A DNA stretch of 64,000 bases, from assembly GCA_964426675.1 (NCBI GenBank), contig CAYRRM010000004.1, positions 62,001 to 126,000 on the forward strand, written 5' to 3'. Positions within the stretch are counted from its first letter, which is position 1. Every line of letters starts with the position of its first letter. Source of the DNA: DYMC01 sp035406705. GTDB taxonomy: Bacteria; Verrucomicrobiota; Lentisphaeria; Victivallales; GWF2-50-93. The position numbers and the translations under genes were made by a program. The notes beneath the pieces are model-generated. The model did no database searches and was not told the DNA's origin. It saw nothing but the letters and a program-made list of their open reading frames with translations. This document shows, piece by piece, positions 45,293 through 53,953 of this stretch.

Positions 45293-46198
45293 CTAATCGA
45301 AGTTTTTCATCAATTTTATTACAGCAAGCTCCTTTGCTTTAGCTTCAACGTCAACCGTGGCTTGTATTTGATGCCAGAATTCAGGTATGTCATCTGGATT
45401 GATGTAATCTGCATGAGCTCTTGCTCCATTTTTAGATGACGAGATATGAAAATAAGGTTTTTGATGCGGACGAAACTTTTGCCAGCTTTGTAAACAAAGC
45501 TCAGTAGCTTTTTCCTCTGTTAGATTATCAGGATTACATCTATGGTGGTGAATATCATAAACAAAAGGAATGCCTATAATAGATGAAAGTTCATTCACAT
45601 CTGCAGGAGTATAAATTACATCATCATTTTCAACAGTTAAAATTTTTTGAGTTTGAGGAGATAACTTTTTAAAATTTTTGCTGAACCGTTTAATGGTTTC
45701 GCTTTTACTTTCATATTTTCCGCCAATGTGAATATTTATAACTTCTGCGCCCACAAGTCCAGCAAGAAGTGTATGATATTCAAGTTCAGCAATAGAATTT
45801 TCTATGACTTTTTGATGTGGAGATGAAATGATTATGAACTGATCTGGATGGAAACTCAATCTAATTTGATTATCCTTAGCATATTTTTTTACTTTGCTAA
45901 GCGTTTTAATAATTTCTTCGTAATCTGTCAAATCAGTTAACTTATAGGAAAAATCTGGATGAGTATAAAGGGGGAAAAATTTAGAATTTATGCGAAATGA
46001 TTTAATGTTGAGTCTTTGAAGTATTTTGAGTCCATCAAGCAAATTTACTGAATTGGACAAACACAGTTCTGATATTTTTCGTAGGCGCTCTTTTTTATTT
46101 AGATTTTTAATATTATTAGCATATACGATTCTAAATTTAATAGGATGGGAGAGGAAAATGCAACAGAGACCAAACTGCAAGGCCGTTTTTATCTTCAT
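45293..46198 (-). CDS. uvsE: UV damage endonuclease UvsE
   Basis: A 301-residue TIM-barrel endonuclease that nicks DNA 5' of UV photoproducts. The family start FGLCCIFLSHPIKFR is followed by FRINSKFFPLYTHPDFSY, IRLSFHPDQFIIISSP, NIHIGGKYESKSETIKRF, LTVENDDVIYTPADV and FVYDIHHHRCNPDNL, which hold the metal-binding residues. It starts four bases after the pilB stop, with GGGAG about 12 bases ahead, so it seems to be the last gene of the pilus operon. Confidence 0.93.
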   Translation of the reverse strand: MKIKTALQFGLCCIFLSHPIKFRIVYANNIKNLNKKERLRKISELCLSNSVNLLDGLKILQRLNIKSFRINSKFFPLYTHPDFSYKLTDLTDYEEIIKTLSKVKKYAKDNQIRLSFHPDQFIIISSPHQKVIENSIAELEYHTLLAGLVGAEVINIHIGGKYESKSETIKRFSKNFKKLSPQTQKILTVENDDVIYTPADVNELSSIIGIPFVYDIHHHRCNPDNLTEEKATELCLQSWQKFRPHQKPYFHISSSKNGARAHADYINPDDIPEFWHQIQATVDVEAKAKELAVIKLMKNFD

Positions 46199-46202
46199 TT
46201 AT

Positions 46203-47981
46203 TCATAATTCTCCCATATCATAACCAATAATGAAGTTACCTGTAATTCGACTGACTTCTTCTATGCTCGTCAATCCTCTACTGAGTTTTATCCATCCAT
46301 CTTCACGAAGTGTTTTCATTCCTTTATTTTTTGCAGTTTTACGCAATTCGCTTGAAGATGCATGAGCGGCAGTCATATCCTGCAATTCTTCGTCAAGAAG
46401 AAAAAATTCATATATAGCAATTCTACCTTTATACCCGGTAAAATTACATTTTGAACACCCCTCTCCTTTAAAGGCTCTTACATCTTCAGTTTTTATCTTA
46501 AGAAATCTTGCTATTTCAGCTCTTATATGGGGAGTTATATGTTCATCAGGTATTTTACAATGAGGGCATATTCTTCTCACCAATCTTTGAGCAAGACATG
46601 CAACCAGTGAAGATGCAACTAGATAAGGCTCAATACCTATGTCAATCAGCCTGTTAACAGCTCCTACAGAATCATTTGTATGAAGTGTACTAAAGACAAG
46701 ATGCCCTGTTAACGAGGCTCTTATAGCAATTTCCGCAGTTTCAGCATCACGTATTTCACCAACAAGAATGATATCAGGATCATGTCTGAGTATCGAACGC
46801 AAACCACTTGCAAAAGTCAAGCCTATCTGACTATGAATTTGCATTTGGGTTATGCCTGGCATTTCATATTCAACCGGATCCTCAACTGTGATAATCTTTC
46901 TATCTTTTCTTGTTTCTGCGATTTTCGCAAGAGCCGCATAAAGCGTTGTAGTTTTTCCGCTGCCTGTTGGACCAGTCACAAGTATAATGCCATGAGGTAA
47001 TTCGATTAGTTTAAGGAAAATTTTATAGTCTGAATCTTCCAATCCGAGTTCCTGAAGTCCAAGAAAAACATTTTTTCTGTTGAGTATTCTTAAGCATATC
47101 GTTTCTCCAAACCGTGTCGGCATAATTGAAACACGAAGATCGAATTCTTCAGAACCGGCTCGAACTCTGATTCTACCATCGTGTGGAAGTCTTCTTTCGG
47201 CAATATTCAGATCTGCCATAATTTTTAGTCTGGATGTAATGGCTTCATGAAAGCTTCTGACTCCTTCAGGAACAGGAATATCCTGCAACATTCCATCAAT
47301 TCTGTATCTTAGTTTTACCGAGTTGTGAAATGGTTCTATGTGGATATCTGTGGCATTCATAGAAAGAGCATCAACCAGTATTTGATTTACCAGATTAATT
47401 ATTGGAGCGGAATCTTCGTCTATGGTTATATCTTTTTCTCCATCAGCAGTTTGATATCTAATTTCTTTGTTAGAAAGTCTCTCTGCAAGTCTTGATTCTC
47501 TGATTTTTATAACAGTTTCTGCTCCAAGTCCATAAATTGTCTTTAAGGTATTTGATACATCATCTGCCATTGCAAGTTTGGGTTCGACTCTTTTGCCAAG
47601 CAATAATCTGAGATTTTCAAGATCTCTAAGGGTAGGTGGATTAGCAAAGGCAGCTGTAAGGACTCCTCTATGAATATTTATAGGGACAAATTTGAAGTGA
47701 TGGGCAGCTTTTGCGGGAACAGATTTTTTCGCATCTTCAGAAATTGCTATTTTAGAGAGATCTACTAACTCAAGTCCTGAAAATTGACTCAATGCTGAAT
47801 ATATTTCATCTGGTCTGCAGAAATTTAACTCGAGCAATGCTTGATGAGCCGCAATTCCCTCTCTTTTCATTCGTCGTCTTGCTATATCGGCTTGCTGGAA
47901 TGAGATAATCTTTTTTTCTTCGAGGATCTGGAAAAGGTCTTTTTGTTGTTGGGAATTATCTTTTTTTTCTTCTTGATTCAT
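46203..47981 (-). CDS. pilB: Type IV pilus / type II secretion extension ATPase
   Basis: A 592-residue GspE/PilB ATPase that powers pilin assembly. The N-terminal MshEN-like region runs to about 155. Walker A is LVTGPTGSGKTTTLYAAL near residue 345, the Asp box follows, Walker B is DIILVGEIRDAETAEIA, and the His box is STLHTNDSVGAV. A zinc site is in CPHCKIPDEH...CSKCNFTGYKGR. Its start overlaps the preceding gene's stop by four bases. A palindrome copy codes AKIA. No retraction ATPase (PilT) or platform protein (PilC) lies in the window. Confidence 0.95.
   Translation of the reverse strand: MNQEEKKDNSQQQKDLFQILEEKKIISFQQADIARRRMKREGIAAHQALLELNFCRPDEIYSALSQFSGLELVDLSKIAISEDAKKSVPAKAAHHFKFVPINIHRGVLTAAFANPPTLRDLENLRLLLGKRVEPKLAMADDVSNTLKTIYGLGAETVIKIRESRLAERLSNKEIRYQTADGEKDITIDEDSAPIINLVNQILVDALSMNATDIHIEPFHNSVKLRYRIDGMLQDIPVPEGVRSFHEAITSRLKIMADLNIAERRLPHDGRIRVRAGSEEFDLRVSIMPTRFGETICLRILNRKNVFLGLQELGLEDSDYKIFLKLIELPHGIILVTGPTGSGKTTTLYAALAKIAETRKDRKIITVEDPVEYEMPGITQMQIHSQIGLTFASGLRSILRHDPDIILVGEIRDAETAEIAIRASLTGHLVFSTLHTNDSVGAVNRLIDIGIEPYLVASSLVACLAQRLVRRICPHCKIPDEHITPHIRAEIARFLKIKTEDVRAFKGEGCSKCNFTGYKGRIAIYEFFLLDEELQDMTAAHASSSELRKTAKNKGMKTLREDGWIKLSRGLTSIEEVSRITGNFIIGYDMGEL
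46918..46928. repeat. Dispersed palindrome copy
   Basis: CTGCGATTTTCGCAAG in pilB, just after the Walker A motif; sense codes LAKIAE. Confidence 0.86.
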
Positions 47982-48541
47982 TCTATTTTGATTTTTTTAC
48001 TCGAGCGCAATTTAATTTTATGTTCATTATTATTTTCATCCGATATAATTATATACTCATTTTCTATTTTTAAAAGGGACAGTGGCGGTATTTTTGCTCC
48101 TTCTGAAAGAGTATATGTTTTTTTTTGCTTTGAAGTTTCGTCTATAACCGAAATGAATACAACTTTTTCGCCTGATGAACTATCGAGCCACCCTGAATAA
48201 GAGACACTGAGGAATTTTTCTGGTTTTTTCTGTGGTAAAGGTTGGTTTTTAGGAGGCTGATTATTATTTTGAGGTTTTGGTTGATATTTTGCCAGAATTT
48301 TTCTTATGAAGAAAGGATCAGAGATTTTGGATGATTCATACGTTTCCCCAAGGAATGCAAACGCCGAACGATTTAATAATGATGGAACTTGTGGAACAGA
48401 TGGAGAATTAATAACAGCTGGTTTTTCATAATACATTACTTTTATTACCAGAAAAATTAAAGAAAATACTGCTAAAACAACAGATATGCAGCAGAAAAAT
48501 TTTTCCCATTCATTTTTTATCTTTTTTAACAACTGATTCAT
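47978..48541 (-). CDS. PilP/GspC-like assembly protein
   Basis: A 187-residue protein: one membrane helix near residues 18-38, a Pro/Gln/Asn-rich linker (about 85-108), and a C-terminal beta domain (VSYSGWLDSSSGEKVVFISVIDETSKQKKTYTLSEGAKIPPLSLLKIENEYIII). That plan matches PilP/GspC proteins, which bridge the inner-membrane assembly platform to the secretin. The evidence is topology and position, not a clear motif. It overlaps pilB by 4 bases and follows the PilO-like gene after 4 bases. Confidence 0.65.
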   Translation of the reverse strand: MNQLLKKIKNEWEKFFCCISVVLAVFSLIFLVIKVMYYEKPAVINSPSVPQVPSLLNRSAFAFLGETYESSKISDPFFIRKILAKYQPKPQNNNQPPKNQPLPQKKPEKFLSVSYSGWLDSSSGEKVVFISVIDETSKQKKTYTLSEGAKIPPLSLLKIENEYIIISDENNNEHKIKLRSSKKIKIE

Positions 48542-48545
48542 ATTA

Positions 48546-49478
48546 TCAGGCTCCAGGTGGTATAATCTTTACTGGTGTTGGCTTTTTTGTTTCAGAGATT
48601 TCTTTAGGAGAAAAAAAACCTGAACATTCAAGTTCTATTGATAAGTTCTCACTTACAAGGGATATCTCAGTTTCTGTCTTCCGAATTTGCGGTAACAGAG
48701 AAAGCTGGAATGCTCTTATAACGAAAAAATTTGATTGTTCCTGAATTTTTGATAAAAAGGCGATAAATTTTCTTGTATCTCCATAAAAAGCAACTTTTAA
48801 GGGGATTTCGATCAGATATGGATTTGCATCGCTTTCATATATTTTATATTCTATTACAGGTTGAAATTGCATTTTGGCAGCCATTCTTTTTCTTCCTGCC
48901 TCATCCTGAGCAACGACAGAGAATTCAGATTGAATTCTAAGTCCTGATTCAATTGCAATAGAACTTATTTTATCTAGCATCCAAACCTGAAGGAGTAAGA
49001 GGTAAATGTCTTTTGCATTGCTTTTTTCACCGAGTTTCAGTATTTTATCGGAAAGAAATATCCCCCGAGAAGCAAGTTTTTGCTCAAGTTGATTATACTC
49101 CTCTTGATAATCAAGTCGTCCAACATCTCGTGCAAAATCTGCCGGATTGTCAAAGAGTTTTTTAGCTCTATTTTGCAGAGGAGTGCAAGCGAATTTGATG
49201 GCGGAATAGGTTTTATATCTGATTCCGGAATTTTTTTCAGAATTTCCATATCCATCGAGTTCATTCTTTTTATTTTGAAGAGTTGCTGCAAGCCTTCCTG
49301 GATCGAGTGGAAAACCGCTTTTATGAAGTTCTCTTGTTGTATTTTCTATATATTTTTCATCTTCGACAACCTTTTTTCTGAGAGGATTTATAAGTAAAAA
49401 GAAAGCTGCAATGAAAATTAACATAAGAACAAATGTTGCAAATATTAATCTTTTATGTTGTGGAGGTATCTTTTTCAT
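48546..49478 (-). CDS. PilO-like pilus assembly protein
   Basis: A 310-residue protein with a short cytoplasmic start, one membrane helix (about 10-32) and a long periplasmic region with coiled-coil potential (ENTTRELHKSG) and later beta-rich sections (IEYKIYESDANPYLIEIPLKVAFYGDTRKFIAFLSKIQEQSNFFVIRAFQLSLL). The last segment is the ferredoxin-like PilO pattern. It has the same place and size as the PilO-like protein in the pilus cluster of Akkermansia (Amuc_1100); that comparison is from memory and not tested. It overlaps the PilM gene by 4 bases. Confidence 0.7.
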   Translation of the reverse strand: MKKIPPQHKRLIFATFVLMLIFIAAFFLLINPLRKKVVEDEKYIENTTRELHKSGFPLDPGRLAATLQNKKNELDGYGNSEKNSGIRYKTYSAIKFACTPLQNRAKKLFDNPADFARDVGRLDYQEEYNQLEQKLASRGIFLSDKILKLGEKSNAKDIYLLLLQVWMLDKISSIAIESGLRIQSEFSVVAQDEAGRKRMAAKMQFQPVIEYKIYESDANPYLIEIPLKVAFYGDTRKFIAFLSKIQEQSNFFVIRAFQLSLLPQIRKTETEISLVSENLSIELECSGFFSPKEISETKKPTPVKIIPPGA

Positions 49479-51331
49479 TTTTTTTGTTTCTCTGTTGTAT
49501 TGGAAAGAACTGAAGAATTAATACATGTTTCTTTAAATGGAATTTTCATTGTAAAGTCTCTAAAACGCATTTTTCCAATAACAGAATATACTTCTCTGTT
49601 ATTTATTATTCTATTATTCCATTCTGAGATTATAGCTTCTTTTTGGGAGAAATTGGTTTCAGGCAAAATATCAAGTTCCTTTCCATTACCCCCGAAAAGA
49701 TTTGATTTAGAAAGTTGAAGTTGAAACCTTCTCACCATTTCATAATGTTCGTTTTTTCCTGAACTAAGAGTGAGACCAAAAAGTATTATTGATTTTATCT
49801 CCTTTACTTGAGTAACATTAAGCTGAAGAGACTGATTGGCTGCACTTTCGCTGGATGACGAATCTTGTTTTGTGTCCATAAAAATAAAAGAAGCTTTTTT
49901 AATCGAATTTGTCTGATTACCTTCTTGTTGTTTGCTCACAGAATTATACGTATCTTCATCACAAATAAATATAGGGAAAAGATTTTCTTCTTTTGCAGAA
50001 GATATTTCATTGAGCGCTGCTAAAATTTTAGCTGAATTATTTGCCTTTGAAACGACAGGAAGCAACATTTTTTCATGATGTAGAATGTCTTCAGAAATTT
50101 TATCAATTTGAGGTATGAGTTCAGCACATTTATTCAATCTCATTATTGTGATACGGTTTACATTATCTTTTGCTTTAAAAGTAAAGTAAAGAGCTGATAA
50201 GAAGAAAAATAAAGATATGCTAAGAAAGAAAAGAGCTGCAGAGAGATAGTGAAAATTTTTTTTAATACGTGCTGTCCATCTTATATGCTCTGGAGCAAGA
50301 GAAATTTTGACTGATGCTTTTCCGGTAGATTGGAGAGCCAATCCCAGAGCCGTATTTAAATCTGGCTGAATAGATTTCTGAGAATCTCCAATCCCAAAAA
50401 TTTCAACCTGCACTCCCCTGTAATTTACCCTTATGAAATCAAGCAATCCTCCTATCTCAGCACCCCCCCCACTGAGCCAGATTTTCATGATTTCTTTCTC
50501 TGCAAAATCTGGACTTTCATGTTGGCGCCATTGTTCAATCACATTATTCAACTCTGCGAGTAGAAGGTTCGCCACTTTTGTCATCGAATCATCTTTCTTT
50601 GTAAAATCTATTTTTAGTTTAGCTTTTTCCTCTTCAGATTTTGTGATATCAAGTCCTCTGGTTTCAGCAATAGCTTTTGTAAACTTTTCAGCTCCAAAAC
50701 TAAGACTATTTATTGATAATATCTGTGTGCCAGCAAAGATTATTACTATTGAGTTTTCTGCACCTATATCAAGAATAATTTGTAAACTATCTACATTTTT
50801 TATTTCAGGGTGTAAAAAAAAGAGTGCATTCACCAAAGCGGTACTGTTCATTGTAACATCGGACGGTATCACTCCAGCCCTGTCAAGGATTTTTAAGCGT
50901 TCAAAGACAAGTTTTTCCCTTGATATTCCAATCAAGACAGGATTTTTCCTGCTGAGTTTTGGCGGCATTACATAGTAATCATAAATAAAGCTTTCTTCTG
51001 ATATACCTGAAAGCTGAGTCGTTTCATATGCTATCATATCCTTTAAAGCTTCTTCATTAACGGGAGGAAAATCTCTAACCTGTACTGTAGAAATATACTG
51101 TGGGAGACCTATACACACATCAAGATTTTTCCAGTTAGCCTGATTTAACCATGCTGAAAGACTATGGCTTAATTCTTCTTCGTCTAAAATACCTTCTGCC
51201 CGCAATTTTAACCTTCTGAGGCTTGAAATACTGATATTGTCTTGCTCTTCCTTTAACTCGAGTGCTTTAATACTTCCTGAGCCTATATCAAGCCCTATTA
51301 CTCTATTTCTGGATTTTTTGAAGAAATTCAT
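49475..51331 (-). CDS. PilM-PilN fusion (actin-like ATPase joined to membrane assembly protein)
   Basis: A 618-residue protein. Residues 1-340 are a PilM/FtsA-type actin-like ATPase (VIGLDIGSGSIKALELKEE, IAYETTQLSGISEESFIYDYYVMPP, LILDIGAENSIVIIFAGTQIL, IWLSGGGAEIGGLLDFI). After that, SLAPEHIRWTARIKKNFHY leads to a membrane helix (about 370-390) and a periplasmic part resembling PilN (coiled coil, then beta domain). In most bacteria PilM and PilN are separate proteins that bind each other; here they seem to be one chain. No Shine-Dalgarno sequence is obvious. Confidence 0.82.
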   Translation of the reverse strand: MNFFKKSRNRVIGLDIGSGSIKALELKEEQDNISISSLRRLKLRAEGILDEEELSHSLSAWLNQANWKNLDVCIGLPQYISTVQVRDFPPVNEEALKDMIAYETTQLSGISEESFIYDYYVMPPKLSRKNPVLIGISREKLVFERLKILDRAGVIPSDVTMNSTALVNALFFLHPEIKNVDSLQIILDIGAENSIVIIFAGTQILSINSLSFGAEKFTKAIAETRGLDITKSEEEKAKLKIDFTKKDDSMTKVANLLLAELNNVIEQWRQHESPDFAEKEIMKIWLSGGGAEIGGLLDFIRVNYRGVQVEIFGIGDSQKSIQPDLNTALGLALQSTGKASVKISLAPEHIRWTARIKKNFHYLSAALFFLSISLFFFLSALYFTFKAKDNVNRITIMRLNKCAELIPQIDKISEDILHHEKMLLPVVSKANNSAKILAALNEISSAKEENLFPIFICDEDTYNSVSKQQEGNQTNSIKKASFIFMDTKQDSSSSESAANQSLQLNVTQVKEIKSIILFGLTLSSGKNEHYEMVRRFQLQLSKSNLFGGNGKELDILPETNFSQKEAIISEWNNRIINNREVYSVIGKMRFRDFTMKIPFKETCINSSVLSNTTEKQKK

Positions 51332-51367
51332 CTAAGTAAAAAAAAGTAGAAAAATTATATTTTAAAT

Positions 51368-53140
51368 TCAGTCTTTTATAAGCACTGTATTGCCTGCATT
51401 GTCTATAATCGTAGCGGTAACAAAAATTATAAGATGCAAAGGCTGCTTGTTTACACTATTTTCTCCAAACAACTGCTTAATTAATGGTATTCTCCCAAAA
51501 AATGGAATACTATTTTCGTCATATTGCCTCGTTTCAGTTATCATTCCGCCAAGTACTATTGTTTGTCCACTCCTAACGACAGCTTTGGTTTCAATTTCAC
51601 TTTCGCTTGTTCTTGGAAGTCTGGCTGTGATATATTCATCGAACTGAATGAACTCTCTTATATTTGGTTTTAGATCTAAGATTACGTTTTTACCGTCATA
51701 TCCAATGGAAGGCTTCACTTCTAAATTTATACCGAGTTCTAGTTCTTGCACATCGCCAGTAGGGACAGGTTGAGTAACAGCAACTCCTCCCTCATTAGGA
51801 ACAGTTTCAAGTTCATATTCCTCAAAATAGCGCAACGTTTGGCCACGTCTAATTATGGCTGTCTGATTATTTAATACGGTTACTCGTGGAGAACTTATAG
51901 TTCGAGCTGATGTTTTTTCGTCAATTGCATGAATTACAAGTTCATATTCCCAATTATCAATAACGCCTCCAAGTTGCAAGTTCCCGGTATTTGGAAAATT
52001 ACGCAACAAATTATTTGTTATAGTTTGGAGTTCTTTTGGTTTGTTTGGATTTTGTCTTTGTATCGTCTGAAGATTAACTCCAAGTTCAACAAGATCCTGT
52101 TGTGAAATTGTCAAAAATCTTGCCTCGATAAGAACCTGTTTAATTTCCGTGTCAAACTCCTTTAAAAGTTGTTCAACCATTCTTATATTTTCCCTTGTGT
52201 TTTTTACAAGCAGTAAATTTCTATTCTTATATATTTTAAAAAGTGCCCCTGGTTGATTAAAAGAAACAAAATTTGCAATCACATCATCAAGTTCATCAGT
52301 TCCCCCTACACCGGCTCCCATACCACCACTATCATCGCCCGCACCACCACCTCCAGCAGTCGGTGCATCATCACCAATCACCGGTATCAACCCATTTTTC
52401 AGCTTAAAAATTGCTGTTTCAAGTTTAGGACTACTTTCATCATTAGGAGTTGCGGCAGTAACCCATATTACATTGTCGCTTAAATGAAAGGCTATTCCCA
52501 TATTTCTTGCAATATAACTTAAAAGTTCTTTTAATGGTACATTGTTGACTTTAACAGTAAGGGAATTTTGAGAAGACAAAGCATTGTCAGCAATTATATT
52601 AAGCCCATCAATTTTATTTAGGGCCATAATAATTTCCTGAACACTTGCATTTGATATGTCCATATTTACAGGTTTATTGATTAATTCTTCCATTGGACCG
52701 ACTGGAATATTAGGTGTTGTATCAGCTCCATTTATTACGATCTGCTGACCGTATGTTTTTGGAAAAATAAGCCTATCTTCTACGTCGATCATGGCATGTC
52801 TTTCTGTTTTATCTTGTTGTCTTTCGAGTTCCTTTTGTAATATCAAGTGTTCTAATTCTGCGATTTTTTCTGAAACTTTAGAAATAACTGACTGCTTATC
52901 TTTTAACGGAAGAAGGCATTTGTAAGCGGAAAGATAATCTTCCTTCTCCTGCATTTTAATTGCTGTTTCAAGTAGTTGATATTGAACTTCTTCAGGAACA
53001 TCAGGTTCTTTCAGGGCGGAGTTTAATTCTTCAATAGAATTATTAACACACGATGTGGATATTAAAATAAAAAAAATGCTTACTAAGAAAAAATAAATAA
53101 ATCGATTTTGATTTTTTTCTATCCTCTTTTCAAATGGCAT
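51368..53140 (-). CDS. Type IV pilus/type II secretion secretin
   Basis: Outer-membrane pore, 590 residues. A lipoprotein signal ends in ISTSC (Cys31). An STN-like domain (about 170-240, VNMDISNASVQEIIMALNKIDGLNII...PLKELLSYIARNMGI) is followed by an N1-type domain containing a glycine-rich loop (GGGGAGDDSGGMGAGVGG) near residue 280. The secretin core is from VLIEARFLTISQQDLVELGVNLQ onward, ending with VVRSGQTIVLGGMI and GRIPLIKQLFGENS. TAGGAG precedes the ATG. It follows the pilin gene by 8 bases. Confidence 0.93.
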   Translation of the reverse strand: MPFEKRIEKNQNRFIYFFLVSIFFILISTSCVNNSIEELNSALKEPDVPEEVQYQLLETAIKMQEKEDYLSAYKCLLPLKDKQSVISKVSEKIAELEHLILQKELERQQDKTERHAMIDVEDRLIFPKTYGQQIVINGADTTPNIPVGPMEELINKPVNMDISNASVQEIIMALNKIDGLNIIADNALSSQNSLTVKVNNVPLKELLSYIARNMGIAFHLSDNVIWVTAATPNDESSPKLETAIFKLKNGLIPVIGDDAPTAGGGGAGDDSGGMGAGVGGTDELDDVIANFVSFNQPGALFKIYKNRNLLLVKNTRENIRMVEQLLKEFDTEIKQVLIEARFLTISQQDLVELGVNLQTIQRQNPNKPKELQTITNNLLRNFPNTGNLQLGGVIDNWEYELVIHAIDEKTSARTISSPRVTVLNNQTAIIRRGQTLRYFEEYELETVPNEGGVAVTQPVPTGDVQELELGINLEVKPSIGYDGKNVILDLKPNIREFIQFDEYITARLPRTSESEIETKAVVRSGQTIVLGGMITETRQYDENSIPFFGRIPLIKQLFGENSVNKQPLHLIIFVTATIIDNAGNTVLIKD

Positions 53141-53148
53141 AAAATCTC

Positions 53149-53871
53149 CTAATTAGGCTCCCAGACTCCATCTTCCCATTTTCCTCTGCTCATAAAAAAA
53201 TTACCCAGAAAACCAACGTTCAAAACAGGTGCTGCAGAATTTGGTATAGGCTTACTGGGGGAATACATCTTAAGATTTTTCACGTGCCAATAACATCTGA
53301 TAACAGGAAATAGGCTTGGATCGTATCCCTGTCCCAAAGGATGCGTATCATCCCCACCTTGAAGAAGCTGAATCCTTTTTAATTGCGCCCAGGTATAAGG
53401 TGATGTCAATCCAGATCCGGTGAGATTCCAAGTACATTCAGCATCTGTAAATTCATAAAAATAACTAACATTCCCTACTGTTGTATTAGGATTTACATGC
53501 AATCCTGTATTTCCCTCCCGATCATAAGCTGTAGAATGTTGTTCATCTATTCGCGCAAGCCATGCATTTGCAGGTGTATCTTTATCGTTACCATCGGAAG
53601 GACACTGATAACATTTTGTAGCTTTTATATAATCCGGATAAAGAAGAGAAACCCAACCCACATCGCCATCACTATTATCACCTTTATAAAGATTAATAGC
53701 TAATCCTATCTGTTTTAGATTAGCCATACATGCACTTTCGCGTCCTTTTGCCCGTGCTTTATTCAGAACAGGAAAAAGCAATCCTGCAAGAATAGCAATA
53801 ATCGCAATTACTACGAGCAACTCCACCAAAGTGAAATTCCTCTTTTTAACAAAAACGATATCGCCAATCAT
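53149..53871 (-). CDS. Type IV pilin / pseudopilin of the DUF1559-like class
   Basis: A 240-residue pre-pilin. The leader ends KKRN before [24 protein letters not shown]; the glutamate at +5 is present, and the peptidase site has Asn where Gly is usual. [30 protein letters not shown] is the stretch typical of the many secreted pilin-like proteins of Lentisphaerae and Planctomycetes. The C-terminal [12 protein letters not shown] resembles the H-X9-DG end of that class. It is the first gene of the pilus operon. The start may be the GTG or ATG a few codons apart. No prepilin peptidase gene is in the window. Confidence 0.88.
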   Translation of the reverse strand: MIGDIVFVKKRNFTLVELLVVIAIIAILAGLLFPVLNKARAKGRESACMANLKQIGLAINLYKGDNSDGDVGWVSLLYPDYIKATKCYQCPSDGNDKDTPANAWLARIDEQHSTAYDREGNTGLHVNPNTTVGNVSYFYEFTDAECTWNLTGSGLTSPYTWAQLKRIQLLQGGDDTHPLGQGYDPSLFPVIRCYWHVKNLKMYSPSKPIPNSAAPVLNVGFLGNFFMSRGKWEDGVWEPN

Positions 53872-53953
53872 AAGTAATTTTTACCCTTAAATTCTGTTAA
53901 TATACTATTAACGTATTTGTTCTACAAATTATTTTTGTGTATTTTTATATTTT

